From positions 62,001 to 126,000 of the forward strand of contig JAFEUB010001548.1 of the NCBI GenBank assembly GCA_024529925.1: DNA of 64,000 bases. The letters are read 5' to 3'. The position numbers and the translations under genes were made by a program. This document shows positions 38,001-45,735 of this stretch, in pieces. The notes under the pieces were generated by a model, which had not been told where the DNA came from, did no database searches, and saw only the letters and a list, made by a program, of their open reading frames with translations. The stretch comes from Ophthalmolycus amberensis (lineage: Eukaryota; Chordata; Actinopteri; Perciformes; Zoarcidae). Within the stretch, counting starts at the first letter, position 1; each line of letters opens with the position of its first letter.

Positions 38001-41000
38001 CAACTGTACTCTGGCTCAGTTGCTCTTTGATATAGCTCACTAAAGATCAGCATGAGAATGTAGCAGAATATACTGTTAACATGCTATGTTATTGCTGTAG
38101 AAGTGTAGCGCAGGCTAATGAGAATGTAAAGTCAAGATCACCAAATGTGTTGCCAGTGTGTAGCGTGTGTGAAACGCTGACCCCGTGCTTAAGGTGTTAG
38201 CACCTTGCAGCACTGTCTGATAGCTGGGCTGGACTGTATTGCCTCAACCCTATTAACATAGATCTGGTTGTTAGTGCTCAATCCTCTCTGCAGCTTTTAC
38301 CACTGCCGTCGCATCAGGTGAGAGACTTGACAAGTGCTCATCTAATCCATCCATCTGTGTCTGTCTGTGCACAGGATCAGCCCTGTTTCAATGGTGGACA
38401 GTGTCAGGTTACCTGGAATGACTTCCTGTGCGACTGTTCCATGAAATACTCTGGCCGGCTGTGCGAGGCACGTTTGTGGTGCGTCGACAACCCTTGCTCT
38501 GCCGGAGTGCGTTGTGTGGACCTACAGGACGGTTATGAGTGTAAGTAATCCTTTGACAGTGGTTATCGCTCTCTTTATCAAGTCAGTGTCTGGTCAAGTT
38601 TGTTTCTTCAGCTCTTAATTTCTTAATTAGATTCACAGTCTTAAAAGGTATCTGAAGGGACAACCTGCCAACCTTAGATCCTCACTGACATCAGAGAGAG
38701 AACTCCTCAGTCCAAGGGAGGAAAGAAGCTGCCTGAACTCAGGAGTCTGACTGCAAGAGGTGTTTGAGAGGACAGATTATCCATACAGAAACAACAAACT
38801 CATTTTTCCTAGTAGCAGAAATAATGACATCAATAATAATAATACACTTTATTTTTGTAGCACCTTCCATACAAGAAATGCAGCACAAAATGCTCTCCAG
38901 GAAGATAGACTGAACATTAAAAAAGGACAAAAAACAAACTTCAGTGCAGGTACTTTGAGACTAAGTCACAGCAATATCCAGTTCGACACAAATTCACTAC
39001 AGGTCTCGATTATACCGAAATAACTTTCTACCACCTCAGGAGATCTTCCCACGGTTGTAACCTCACTGCAGGTCTCGTCTGTTTTGGGTACAGAAAACTG
39101 ACCCGAGAAAAACACCAGTGTGACACACCAGCGTCTTCAAAATCTACCAACCGCTGGTAACAATTAGAAGAAGAAAACAACTAAAAACATGAAAATGACT
39201 GTGATAAATAATTGGCTGCATGCACTTACACATCATTAGAGGCACAACATCACTCAAAAGTCAACATGTTAAAAAGTTGCATTGTGCAAATAAGAATGAA
39301 ACACTTGATAAAACTAAGAGGTGCTCTCGGTAGAGTGCAGATCTGCTGTGCCCTGCTTTAGTGAAAGCTCTGAGTTAGTGAACCCTGACATCAGGACAAC
39401 TCTGAGATTTTGGTTCTAGAAAGAGAGGTAACTTTAACTCTGGGTCTGTTACTACGGTAACTGACTCTGTGAACCTGCTCGCTAGAAGGTTTTCTTCAAC
39501 AAACCCGGAGTTCCTCACAGAGACAGACGCGGTGTTTCAACTCCTCATTCATTCATTCATTCATTCAGGCCGTTTGAATCAGCGGAGGGTTGGTGTCTGT
39601 GGAATGTAAATGCTGGTCGGACTTTAGTTTGGTACTCAGATAAATCCGAAGTTACTGCGTTCAAATATTCACCCTCGACTCAAAATAAAACCTTCTGTTA
39701 TGTCCTTCTTTTTGGGAGTTTATTTATATATAAATACACAGTTGATGTCAACTGTCAGTGATGTAACACAATCCCTATAGTATTTGAGATTATATGTTAG
39801 TATTCCTAAGTAAGGATTGTGGTGCAGCTGCAGAATGTAGTTTGGCTCTATGCAAATGATGTGTGGTAACGTCACAAACCAGTGGATGTTTCATCTGGTG
39901 ACATGTGGAGCTAGTGGTAGCTGGTTTCATCGGAAAAGAGTTGTCAACACACATTTGACTTTCTACAGTTGCTTAAGTGAAGTTAATGTCTTGTTCCTCT
40001 CTGGAGCCTTCATGCTCCTGTGAGGTTGTACCTGCTGGCAGACACAACTGAAAAGTGTAAGTGAGGCTTAATTAATGGAACCAATCTTAACACTGATGGT
40101 GTCATCATCCTACTGCTATTGCATTGTGCAATCAACATTTATTTCATAATGATATAAAAGCAAAACACCTGTCTATTGCCAATTAAGTTAGATTTCATCA
40201 TCTTCTCTTCACACAGGTTTAACTGAAGCCATTTTTCAGGACAACGCTCTTCAGTATGTTGCAAACTAGCTCCCTGCTGAGCCCGGTCACCAACATCACC
40301 TTGGATATTCGGACGCGGGATGAGAACGGTATCCTGTTGCGGGCCTTCAGCAGGGCAGAGGTCTTCTGCCTGGGTCTGCTCAACTCCTCCCTGCTGGTCA
40401 AACTGGACAGCGGGGCGAGTACAGAGCTGCTGGCCTTCACAAGTGACAGGGCCATCGCAGACGGGGCGTGGCATCAAATCCAGCTGGCCATGGTCGATCC
40501 CACGCAGTTAGCATCCCGCTGGCGCCTCACCATTGATGGGCAGAGAGCTGGTGGCAGCTTCGGCATTGGAGGCAACCTTAACTTCCTCAATGACACCAAA
40601 ATCTGGCTGGCTGAGAAATACACTGGATGTTTAGGGGAGTTGAGAGTGGGTGGAGTCTACTTGCCGCTCATAAATGTACCAGAGGCCCCTCAGATGAGCC
40701 AGTTCTCCAAACTGGGTGGGCAGGAGCCAATGATAGGATGCCAAGGTGTACAGATTTGCGATTCCCAGCCCTGCCTTAACCAGGGTGTGTGCCAGGATCA
40801 GTTTAATGAGTTTAACTGCAGTTGCAGTGCAGGATGGGAGGGGGAGCTGTGTGAGATGGAGGTAAATGAGTGCTCTTCAGGTCCCTGTGTCTACGGGACA
40901 TGTAAAGACCTTCTAGCAGACTACCAGTGTGACTGTGAGCCTGGATACACAGGGAAAGACTGTCAGCACGAGGTGGATAACTGTCACAAGTTCAGCTGTG

Positions 41001-44000
41001 TGAATGGAGGAATCTGCACGGACACGGTGGGAGTTCACACATGTGCATGTCCTACTGGATACGTCGGCAAACGCTGCCAGTGAGTAAAGACTTCCTCAAC
41101 ATCACATTTGAGTCTTTTTAGCTTTTGCTCATATTTATGAGAATTACCATACTGTTGTGTAGTGACATCACGTCTGTAAACACCCTGTCTGATGCGTGGA
41201 GGACGCTAAATGAACCAAAAGCTTTGTGTAGCCTTTAGGGAGGTCTATTGGCAGAAATGGAATATGATATTATATTCTCTTTAGTATAATCACAATTGTT
41301 GTGTTTTTGTTATCTTGAAATAATCCGTTTATATCGACATACAGAGCTCAACGTCCTCTTCACTGAGCACGTGTTTCTACAGTAGCACAGAACTAACAAA
41401 CCCAAAACTGTCTGCTAGTGCACAGCAGGTTCCTCAGAGCTTTCTCACTGTAGACAGCTGCTGCTGCTCAGTGTTGATATCTGAGTGATTGAACCAAAAC
41501 TGTCAAATTGGGAGCTGTAAAAGCAGAACAATGAGCTAAATGAAGCTAAAACACTGAGCTGAAGGGAACTGCAGAGTTGGTGATATTATATAGTTAAATG
41601 AGATAAATATATTATATCATTAAATGAGACTACTAAACCACATCAACAGGCCTTTACAGCATCGCTGTGTTCACTTACTGCAACCGTGGTGTAGTTCTGT
41701 TATTGCCTAACTTCCACTTGTCACTTCTGCCGATTATATTCACCGTTCACAAATCATAAAGTGGTGTTGATTTTCCAAGATTATCTTGCTGAACTAAATT
41801 CATCATCAGCGTTTATTTGCCACCAAGTTTATTTTATGCTATAATCCAAAATCCAAAAGAAGGGATCCAGCGCGATACTAACTTCCTGTTGGCCTACAAG
41901 AATGATGTCATCCCTGCAGCGCGCTATTACACATAGTCATGAGACGTGAAGCATTGTTAATCTGAAAATATTGATGTTGATTGATGAGAAGTGCAAAGTG
42001 TCTCTCTTCACAAACTAAATAGTTTTTCATGTTCATGCCATTCTTATAAATGACATTAGCTTCAGATCATTAGCTTCAGATCATTATTTATTCTCAAGTA
42101 ATCAGCGTTACTGCTGAACGTTAAACCATAAGTCAATTATATTCAGAACAGACCTTCACCAAAGCCAAACAATGGTCAAAGGTTCTATATATGACATTCA
42201 GAGCATTATTAAAGCAGCAAACCGCTATTGTGTATGTAAAGCTATAGAGGAGTAATCTCTACCTGAGCAGAGGATGAAGGCGCTCTCCCGCTGTGTGTGT
42301 TGGTATCAGAGCTTCTCTGTTCTTTGTTTTGGTCGTCGGGCCAGCCGCCCGTACATCTTAGTGCATTTGAGTCCCTCCCTTCCTGGCTAACTCGTCGCCC
42401 ACCTTCCCATCCCGTCCCAGGTTACCGCCGTTAGCTCCGTCAGCTCCGTCAGACTGTTGCCATCATTAGCACTGTTAGTGTTGTTATCCCTGTTGTAGTT
42501 GGTCCTTGAAAAGGGAATGCTTGATTTGATGAAGCACACGCTATTATCAATGCAAATGTCAAACCAAACTCAATGGTGGAATTAGGCCATTATGATTGTG
42601 GGATCAATTGTGAAGTTCTTAGCTTCTCCTCCACTGCGTTTGGGTCGTAATTAAAGCTCACCTACATGTATAACTACCAAATCATACGTTTGAGTGTACT
42701 GAATATGTGTGTGTGTCCGATAGATGGCGTTTTCCTCCAGCGGCGTGCGATTCAAACACAGAGTGTCTTAATGGAGGAGTCTGCATAGGAGGTGACTCTG
42801 GAGGTAACTGCACCTGCAAGCCGGGATACACTGGTGCCAGGTGAGAGCAGCACACTGCACATTCCTCACTCACACACCTGCTGCTCAGGAAAGAGTGTGT
42901 CTGACCCACATCCAAGTGTAAAGGTCAGGAGAGAGTGTGTGTGTGTGTGTTGTGAGAGCTGCTGCTCTGTCAGTCAGCGTTTTGTTAAAGCCCTTCTGAT
43001 GTTTTTCAGGTGTGAGACAGAAATAGACGAGTGTGAGTCCAGCCCTTGTCTCAACGGGGCCACCTGTCTGGACAGACTCAACCACTTCCAGTGTGTGTGT
43101 GTGCTGGGTTTCAGCGGCACGTTGTGTGAGAGTAACGTAAGTGACGACCCGATCTTCACACTGACTCTAAAGTTGAGTTGATTCACTTTCACAGCATATG
43201 TGCTGAATCAGAACCTGAATCTGAGTCGTGGGTTTAAGACTGAAGGAACCTTCAGCTGACACAGAAGCAATGATGGGAAACACCACAGACATACACAGAA
43301 AGTACGGCTTCAAACACAAGTAACAGCAAAATAGCATAACGATATGTTAATCCCATAATCAATTGTCCCAGTCCATTCCTCTGCAAATCGGCAACATTTC
43401 AGGATTGCTAAATTAACACTAAACGTTGTAGAATTGTTCCAACACAAAAGGGAACCATGTAAACCTTTAAATTACATCAGATACATGAACATCACTCAAA
43501 TAAAGTTATAGCTTTGTATAACTAAAGGTGAAAAGTTAGAATATTCTTTTTGATTCGTAAAAATATGTTATATTATCACAGCAAATACTAACAAAACACA
43601 ATAAAGAAAACTAATACAAACAACAACAGTTGTTAATAAATTGATTTTTGTCCAGATTCTCTTCAGACAAGACAACTGCCATGATGGAGGAGATTAAAAA
43701 ATTCTAACTAATTATTTATTAACCACTGATAAACCCATTAGTTCGGGCTTACGAGTGCCATATTAGAAGAATTAGCAAAGACGGAATGGTCATGTATTAT
43801 AACATTCTGTCCTGTCCTCTTGCAGAAAGAGGAGCATCAGGAGCGAATCCCCTGGCTGGTGGTGACCATCCCTCTGATCACCCTGTGTGTGTTGCTGGGT
43901 ATACTGGTGGTCTTTTGCCTCATCATGACAGCACGGAAGAAGCGTCAGTCAGAGGGCACCTACAGCCCCAGCTCACAGGAGGTGGCTGGTGCCAGGCTGG

Positions 44001-44047
44001 AGATGGGCAGTGTCCTTAAAGTGCCTCCAGAGGAGAGGCTGATCTGA
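14188..44047 (+). CDS. crb2: crb2, Crumbs apical polarity protein (13 coding exons, frame break in exon 10)
   Basis: Crumbs2 is a single-pass membrane protein that defines the apical domain of epithelia and photoreceptors. Its tail binds Pals1/Mpp5 by the PDZ ligand and FERM proteins by the GTY stretch. Coding exons: 14188-14257, 20390-21085, 23300-23495, 26949-27088, 31301-31486, 31594-31707, 35427-36383, 37224-37765, 38375-38540, 40217-41079, 42724-42840, 43010-43136 and 43826-44047. All junctions are GT-AG and keep phase. Ignoring one extra base in exon 10, the product is about 1,464 residues: signal peptide 1-32, EGF-like modules 1-13 (to about 557), LamG1 (558-746), EGF14, LamG2 (788-959), EGF15 plus a half module, LamG3 (1023-1196), EGF17-21, a membrane helix (about 1401-1427) and a 37-residue tail ending ERLI. 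The tail reads RQSEGTYSPSSQEVAGARLEM, as in CRB2 rather than CRB1. The start codon has a strong context (CACCATGG). Human CRB2 is somewhat shorter (about 1,285 residues). Confidence 0.95.
17760..17960 (+). repeat. Retroelement 3' tail fragment
   Basis: AT-rich DNA ending in CAATGACAATAAAGTTGTTGAATTGAATT, the style of terminal sequence left by fish LINE or LINE-mobilised repeats. No coding part remains and the family is not certain. Confidence 0.5.
18863..19314. repeat. Dispersed MITE-like repeat, copy 1 of family B
   Basis: Contains TTTCTACAGTAGCCCAGAAC in the middle and ends with CCACCAAATCCTACACAC. Related copies lie at 28552-28716 and 41238-41412. It is the longest copy here. The family is a common short teleost repeat; its transposon class is not shown by this copy. 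Confidence 0.65.
19687..19915 (-). repeat. Retroelement 3' tail with AATCAGCTTTATT
   Basis: Starts TATTCAGAATCAGCTTTATT followed by ACATGGAATTTGACTCCGG, matching a frequent fish retroelement tail read on the minus strand. The rest is AT-rich and degenerate. A related tail is at 25629-25757. Confidence 0.6.
20390..21085 (+). CDS. crb2: crb2 exon 2: EGF-like modules 1-6
   Basis: Acceptor TTCCATTCCAG, donor GTGAGC, phase 1 at both ends. It codes for residues of about 24-255 with regular six-cysteine spacing: five complete EGF modules and most of the sixth. Modules 3, 5 and 6 start with the calcium-binding pattern D-[VI]-[DN]-E-C (DVDEC, NIDEC, DINEC). Module 2 has an unusual AP-C-TNC spacing. 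N-glycosylation sequons are present (for example NNAT, NCTS). One large exon for several EGF modules is common in crumbs genes. Confidence 0.95.
21086..23299 (+). other. crb2 intron 2
   Basis: Contains a (GT)n microsatellite (21791-21832), a cluster of YY1-like motifs (21859-22063) and a stretch of about 21440-22860 that reads like an old dispersed element, though I could not find paired ends or coding parts. The rest is unremarkable. Confidence 0.6.
21859..22063 (+). promoter_or_regulatory. Cluster of six YY1-like motifs
   Basis: AAAATGGC[GA][GT] occurs six times, all in the same direction, at 21859, 21930, 21950, 21978, 22006 and 22054. The first, fifth and sixth carry the full AAAATGGCGG core of the YY1 site. 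Spacing is 71, 20, 28, 28 and 48 bases. It may be the control region of an old mobile element or an intronic control site. Binding is not shown. Confidence 0.45.
23300..23495 (+). CDS. crb2: crb2 exon 3: end of EGF 6, EGF 7, most of EGF 8
   Basis: Acceptor GCCCTGCAG, donor GTAGGA, entering in phase 1 and leaving in phase 2 (the AG of an Arg codon). It encodes INCEVEIDECEVLPCRNG onward, with calcium-binding EGF starts EIDEC and NIDEC, ending in CIDGVN-R. Confidence 0.95.
23802..24085 (-). repeat. tRNA-derived SINE-like repeat, copy 2
   Basis: The most complete of the three copies. Minus-strand reading gives the B-box-like GGTTCGATCAC near 24040-24055 and the tail CAAGTCCATTAACCATTTACC at the left end. 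It shares long blocks with 975-1222. Confidence 0.8.
25629..25757. repeat. Opposed retroelement tails (GATTCT)n
   Basis: The left side reads CAGAATCAGAATCAGAA and the right side CTGATTCTGATTCTGA, so a fish retroelement tail is present in both directions about 90 bases apart. ACATACAAGGAAGTTGACTTGGTGA between them is the usual body of that tail. Confidence 0.65.
26949..27088 (+). CDS. crb2: crb2 exon 4: end of EGF 8, most of EGF 9
   Basis: Acceptor TCCTCCAG, donor GTACAC, entering in phase 2 and leaving in phase 1. It encodes YECDCEGTGFVGDRC and then EEDIPECASDPCQHGATC. Module 9 has DIPEC in place of DIDEC, so its calcium site is weaker by consensus. Confidence 0.93.
27281..27432 (+). repeat. 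tRNA-derived SINE-like repeat, copy 3, internally deleted
   Basis: The head GGCGGCTGTGGTTGAGAGG and the tail CAAATGCAAGTCCATTCACCAT are joined with much of the middle, including the B-box, missing. It faces the other way from copies 1 and 2. Confidence 0.7.
27525..28476. mobile_element. CpG-rich probable non-autonomous DNA transposon
   Basis: The left end has GCTGCGTTCACACCGG and the right end has GGTGTGAACACGAC; as inverted repeats they match at 11 of 14 positions. Both ends continue into GCG-rich sequence (CGCGATTTTGCG blocks). No transposase is present. Inside is a direct duplication (28025-28087 and 28088-28145) and a (GT)n run near 27880. No clear target duplication was found, so the exact edges and the superfamily are open. 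Confidence 0.5.
28552..28716. repeat. Dispersed MITE-like repeat, copy 2 of family B
   Basis: Shares the TTTCTACAGCAGCCCAGA block and the CCGCCAAATCCTACACAC end with 18863-19314, with the middle shortened. Confidence 0.6.
29193..31017 (-). mobile_element. hAT transposon with perfect 8-bp target duplication, internally deleted
   Basis: The element is 29201-31009. Its ends are a perfect 14-bp inverted repeat (CAGTGGCGGCTGGT on the left; its complement ends at 31009), and it is flanked on both sides by GTTTTAAT (29193-29200 and 31010-31017), the 8-bp duplication expected of hAT elements. GGGGCCAT also recurs just inside both ends. The transposase gene runs on the minus strand, against crb2. The clean target duplication suggests a fairly recent insertion, although the gene inside is broken. 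Confidence 0.93.
29611..30566 (-). pseudogene. hAT transposase with TTF-type zinc finger, frameshifted and deleted
   Basis: The N-terminal part (30566 down to about 30215) has TRHFSSDWYTKKVWLAGC and NAVFCFPCLLF, the TTF-type zinc finger of ZMYM1-like hAT transposases. A one-base frame break near 30235 leads to LEHLSEKIRRHEN and the conserved ADETTDISTHS (about 29750). There the sequence jumps to the C-terminal part: AMLSMEKELVGDMPDFNKK in one frame and RRAKFLYK-stop in another. The central catalytic region is therefore deleted. It cannot make an active enzyme. A host ZMYM gene is unlikely because it lies wholly inside the terminal repeats. Confidence 0.88.
31301..31486 (+). CDS. crb2: crb2 exon 5: EGF 10 with long loop
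   Basis: Acceptor GTGCATCTAG, donor GTAAGC, phase 1 at both ends. It encodes YEGENC (end of EGF 9) and a module that starts DMDEC and has a long insert between its third-cysteine region and the ICRC pair (FQRSDILNYRTLPEFS and beyond). The insert makes the module about 20 residues longer than its neighbours. Confidence 0.93.
31594..31707 (+). CDS. crb2: crb2 exon 6: EGF 11
   Basis: A 114-base symmetrical phase-1 exon (acceptor TTGGCAG, donor GTAGGA) that codes for the end of EGF 10 and a canonical calcium-binding module VNVDECESAPCQHGGTC. Skipping it would keep the frame. Confidence 0.95.
32870..33210. promoter_or_regulatory. Possible intronic conserved noncoding element
   Basis: A low-repeat stretch with several TAATTAAAG/CATTAG-type cores and no coding character, inside a large crb2 intron. 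This rests on texture only; no alignment was available. Confidence 0.15.
34500..34582. repeat. (AG)n microsatellite
   Basis: About 40 uninterrupted AG dinucleotides, likely polymorphic in length. Confidence 0.98.
34944..35013. repeat. (GT)n microsatellite, interrupted
   Basis: GT dinucleotides with GC and AT interruptions at the left, then a purer run to about 35013. Confidence 0.95.
35427..36383 (+). CDS. crb2: crb2 exon 7: EGF 12-13, laminin-G 1, EGF 14
   Basis: This 957-base exon, phase 1 at both ends, is the largest in the gene. EGF 12 (DINECDSNPCKNG) has a GQEPWGGRDC extension. EGF 13 (GCQQHHCQHEAGC) lacks the calcium-binding start. LamG1 begins at TTFSFNSEGYVHM and ends GLEIGC, with the typical GGSLRARV, GEWYQATV and GGAPQEYL blocks. 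EGF 14 (WCQDDPCMERGQC) follows. A basic KNRTKRE stretch lies early in LamG1 in a surface-loop position. Confidence 0.95.
36384..37223 (+). other. crb2 intron 7
   Basis: Contains a perfect hairpin (36880-36929, listed separately) and, near 36828-36850, a short stretch like a LINE 3' tail (TTCAAAGTGCTCTACATAAAA). Confidence 0.65.
36880..36929. repeat. Perfect inverted repeat, 23-bp arms, 4-base loop
   Basis: The left arm is 36880-36902 and the right arm 36907-36929; they are exact complements around the loop CCAA. Each arm contains CCCTACAGTATGGCTCAAAC or its complement. As RNA this would form a strong stem. It may be a fold-back scar or a transcribed hairpin. It does not overlap an exon. Confidence 0.95.
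37224..37765 (+). CDS. crb2: crb2 exon 8: laminin-G 2
   Basis: Enters in phase 1 (the last base of exon 7 plus AA makes Glu) and leaves in phase 0 at AAG/GTGAAA. It encodes EYPSWTFGHENNTSYVGF through ENVLPGC, a whole laminin-G domain with SFLMRSLKHNGLLLQL and GDVAYVGGLPAGK blocks, then the start of EGF 15 (HSDDTCK). Sequons: NNTS, NITE, NFTI and NVSI. Confidence 0.95.
37766..38374 (+). other. crb2 intron 8
   Basis: A 609-base phase-0 intron. I see no repeat or other feature in it. Confidence 0.7.
38375..38540 (+). CDS. crb2: crb2 exon 9: EGF 15 and a half EGF module
   Basis: Acceptor GTGCACAG, donor GTAAGT, entering in phase 0 and leaving in phase 1. It encodes DQPCFNGGQCQVTWNDFLC and on to GRLC, then CVDNPCSAGVRCVDLQDGYEC, which has only four cysteines before LamG3 begins. 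A short EGF-like piece ahead of the third laminin-G domain is usual in crumbs proteins. Confidence 0.93.
38541..40216 (+). other. crb2 intron 9
   Basis: Holds a LINE 3' tail (38835-38940). The stretch of about 39300-39720 has the look of another dispersed repeat (GAACCTGCTCGCTAGAAGG, a TTCA microsatellite near 39546-39568), but I found no clear ends. Confidence 0.55.
38835..38940 (-). repeat. L2-type LINE 3' tail fragment
   Basis: An (AAT)n run, then ACACTTTATTTTTGTAGCACC and CAGCACAAAATGCTCTCCAGG, the usual tail of fish L2-like elements read on the minus strand. Confidence 0.65.
40217..41079 (+). CDS. crb2: crb2 exon 10: laminin-G 3 and EGF 17-19, with a frame break
   Basis: Acceptor CTTCACACAG, donor GTGAGT, entering in phase 1. 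In the frame set by exon 9 it reads LTEAIFQDNALQYVAN and then meets TAG (40267-40269). The rest of LamG3 (SSLLSPVTNITLDIRTRDENG to EPMIGC) and EGF 17-19 lie in the frame one base over, with no stop to the donor. One extra base, or two missing, near 40267 explains this. No AG before 40350 would restore the frame by splicing. The exon leaves in phase 2 in the corrected frame, which fits exon 11. Confidence 0.9.
40267..40269 (+). other. crb2: In-frame TAG from a one-base frame break in crb2
   Basis: Reading on from exon 9 reaches TAG here. The flanking protein joins without loss if the T at 40267 is skipped. It may be a sequence or assembly error, a segregating mutation, or a real loss of function. 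The clean coding state of the other 12 exons favours an error or a recent change. Confidence 0.85.
41080..42723 (+). other. crb2 intron 10
   Basis: Contains a truncated family B repeat (41238-41412). A short direct repeat (TTAGCTTCAGATCA twice, near 42057-42085) is present. Otherwise nothing is recognised. Confidence 0.6.
41238..41412. repeat. Dispersed MITE-like repeat, copy 3 of family B, truncated
   Basis: Shares GTATAATCAC, TTGTTGTGTTTT and TTTCTACAGTAGCACAGAAC with the copy at 18863-19314 and stops before the other end. Confidence 0.55.
42724..42840 (+). CDS. crb2: crb2 exon 11: EGF 20
   Basis: The acceptor is the AG at 42722-42723, not the stronger-looking TTTTCCTCCAG that ends at 42740; only the first keeps the frame. 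It reads WRFPPAACDSNTECLNGG then GNCTCKPGYTGAR. Phase 2 at both ends; donor GTGAGA. Confidence 0.88.
43010..43136 (+). CDS. crb2: crb2 exon 12: EGF 21, last EGF module
   Basis: Acceptor GTTTTTCAG, donor GTAAGT, entering in phase 2 and leaving in phase 0. A canonical calcium-binding EGF module (TEIDECESSPCLNGATC) next to the membrane, ending LCESN. Confidence 0.95.
43137..43825 (+). other. crb2 intron 12
   Basis: A 689-base AT-rich phase-0 intron. No repeat recognised. Confidence 0.7.
43826..44047 (+). CDS. crb2: crb2 exon 13: membrane helix and cytoplasmic tail
   Basis: Acceptor TCTTGCAG. Encodes KEEHQERIPW, a hydrophobic helix (LVVTIPLITLCVLLGILVVF), a basic stop-transfer RKKR and the 37-residue tail. 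The tail carries GTYSPS (juxtamembrane FERM-binding motif) and ends ERLI-stop (PDZ ligand for Pals1 and Par6). The wording of the tail, with SVLKVPPEERLI, is the CRB2 form; CRB1 ends with a different stretch before ERLI. Confidence 0.98.
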   Translation, partial: KEEHQERIPWLVVTIPLITLCVLLGILVVFCLIMTARKKRQSEGTYSPSSQEVAGARLEMGSVLKVPPEERLI

Positions 44048-45620
44048 GTCCTGCAGCCCTGCCTTACTGCCTCACATCCAGTGGATGTATCTATGTAAAG
44101 GGCAGAGAGAACACGCGCTCTGATGTGTCACACTGATGGCCTTCCTGGCCTACAAAGAAGCAATGGAGGATAAGTCAATGACTGATCCTCCACCTGGGAA
44201 AACTACTGACCTCGAAGTCTGACAGATGGACCGGTAAAGACCAGAGGCTGAGAGAGCCAGTCTCTTGATTACTCAGGCTGTCCTGTTGGGGACAGTGTGG
44301 TCAAAGGATGCTCTGACCCTGAAAATCCTCTTGAAACTTGAAGTCTTGAGGACAATCTCAAGCTTGATTCACGTGGGACCGAAATTATGCAAGAGCACTA
44401 AAGAAAAGCCCAAACCCTGTGGGTGTAAAGGAATGTATTCACACAGGCTGGAACTCTCCGACACCCTCCATACAGTAAACTAAAGGCAAGCAATTCATCA
44501 GCTGTGGTTCAGCAAAGCAAAACCGATTTCACTGCTGATTCTGCTTTGCATGGCAGCGGAAAGAAGCATGTTTAGAGGGAGAAGAAAACATTTGAGACCA
44601 ATTCTGTCAAACTACAGAGTTTCATTTGAGTATAAATTGCACGATACTATCAATGTGAATCTTTCATCACCAACATGCTCCTTGTAGGATTATTAAATTA
44701 CACATAAAAGGAGGCGTTTGTTTTATAGTGAGGTCCCTCTCAATGCTAGTCGTCAGACTCCATCTCTCCTTCCACAGTTCATTTTGTCTTTTTTGTGAAA
44801 GGGAAACAGCAATTGCAAACATCAGCTGAAGAAGGAATGCATTTTTTATTCAAACATCATTGTCTCCTTTTGCTGAATCGGAATCTTTGAATTTGTACAA
44901 TATTTTCTGAAGCAGCAGTGATTTCAGGTGCTTAATATCTGTATATAGATGAATTATTGTTCCATGGAAACAGAGCATTCTTAAGCTGAAGACAATACTC
45001 TTCTATCATCTGTCTGCAGTTTTTCCTTAACTCAGTTACTGAGACATTTCTCCTTATTTAAGCTGCTGCAGTCTGAGGGACGAGGACGTCACTGCAGCCT
45101 TTGCAGGAGTCAAACACTGTTATGTCAATATTTGCTGTATTATATTGTCAATGTGCACTGTACATGCTAACCACTCTGCTGTTTCTTTGACACTGTGTAA
45201 GGATGCTGTGAGTGTTTTATCCGAGTTGTTGTGTTGCAATACTTCCAAGTCACTGTATTTTTCCTTTTTTTTCAGTATTTTTAAGGGGAACCGTATTTAA
45301 CTGTAGGAATCTTATTGGTATGGTCTTAGGTGTTATCAGTATTTATGGACATACATAAAGACAAGTTGTACAACTTACTTGCTTTCTTTCTCATAGTTAG
45401 ATAAGAAGATAAAGAGGCAAAGTATGGAGTGTTGGCAGGATGTGGTTAGCCTGGCTGAGCATAAATAGTTGAAGCAGGAGAAACGGCTAACCTGGCTCTG
45501 TCCAAAGTTCTAAATTACACCAAGCTAAAACTCTAATTTCACTGACTAACTCATTATATTTCCATTTTTAAAAAACCGTGCACAAACAAATGTAAAATTG
45601 TCACAATGTATCCCTCTATC
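44048..45620 (+). other. crb2 3' untranslated region and flank
   Basis: No coding frame of note. I found no AATAAA in the first 1.3 kb. ATTAAA at 44692-44697 and ACATAAAG near 45353-45360 are possible weaker poly(A) signals. The exact transcript end is unknown. Confidence 0.5.
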
Positions 45621-45735
45621 ATAAGTTAACAACAGCAAATCTATACACGCTCGTTACATGCATACTTCTACTTTATACTTTTACAATATACTTCTGTCTT
45701 CACATGAAGTTTTTAAGGCAACAAAATCCCTCAGT

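Noticed and set aside
40217..40360. Explaining the exon 10 stop by a downstream splice acceptor
   Set aside because: Each AG between 40220 and 40355 gives the wrong phase. The first in-phase AG (exon start at 40359) would remove about 47 residues of a conserved laminin-G domain.
14188..44047. Assignment to crb1
   Set aside because: The tail words (QEVAGARLEM, SVLKVPPEERLI) match the CRB2 form, not the CRB1 form. A sequence tree would settle it.
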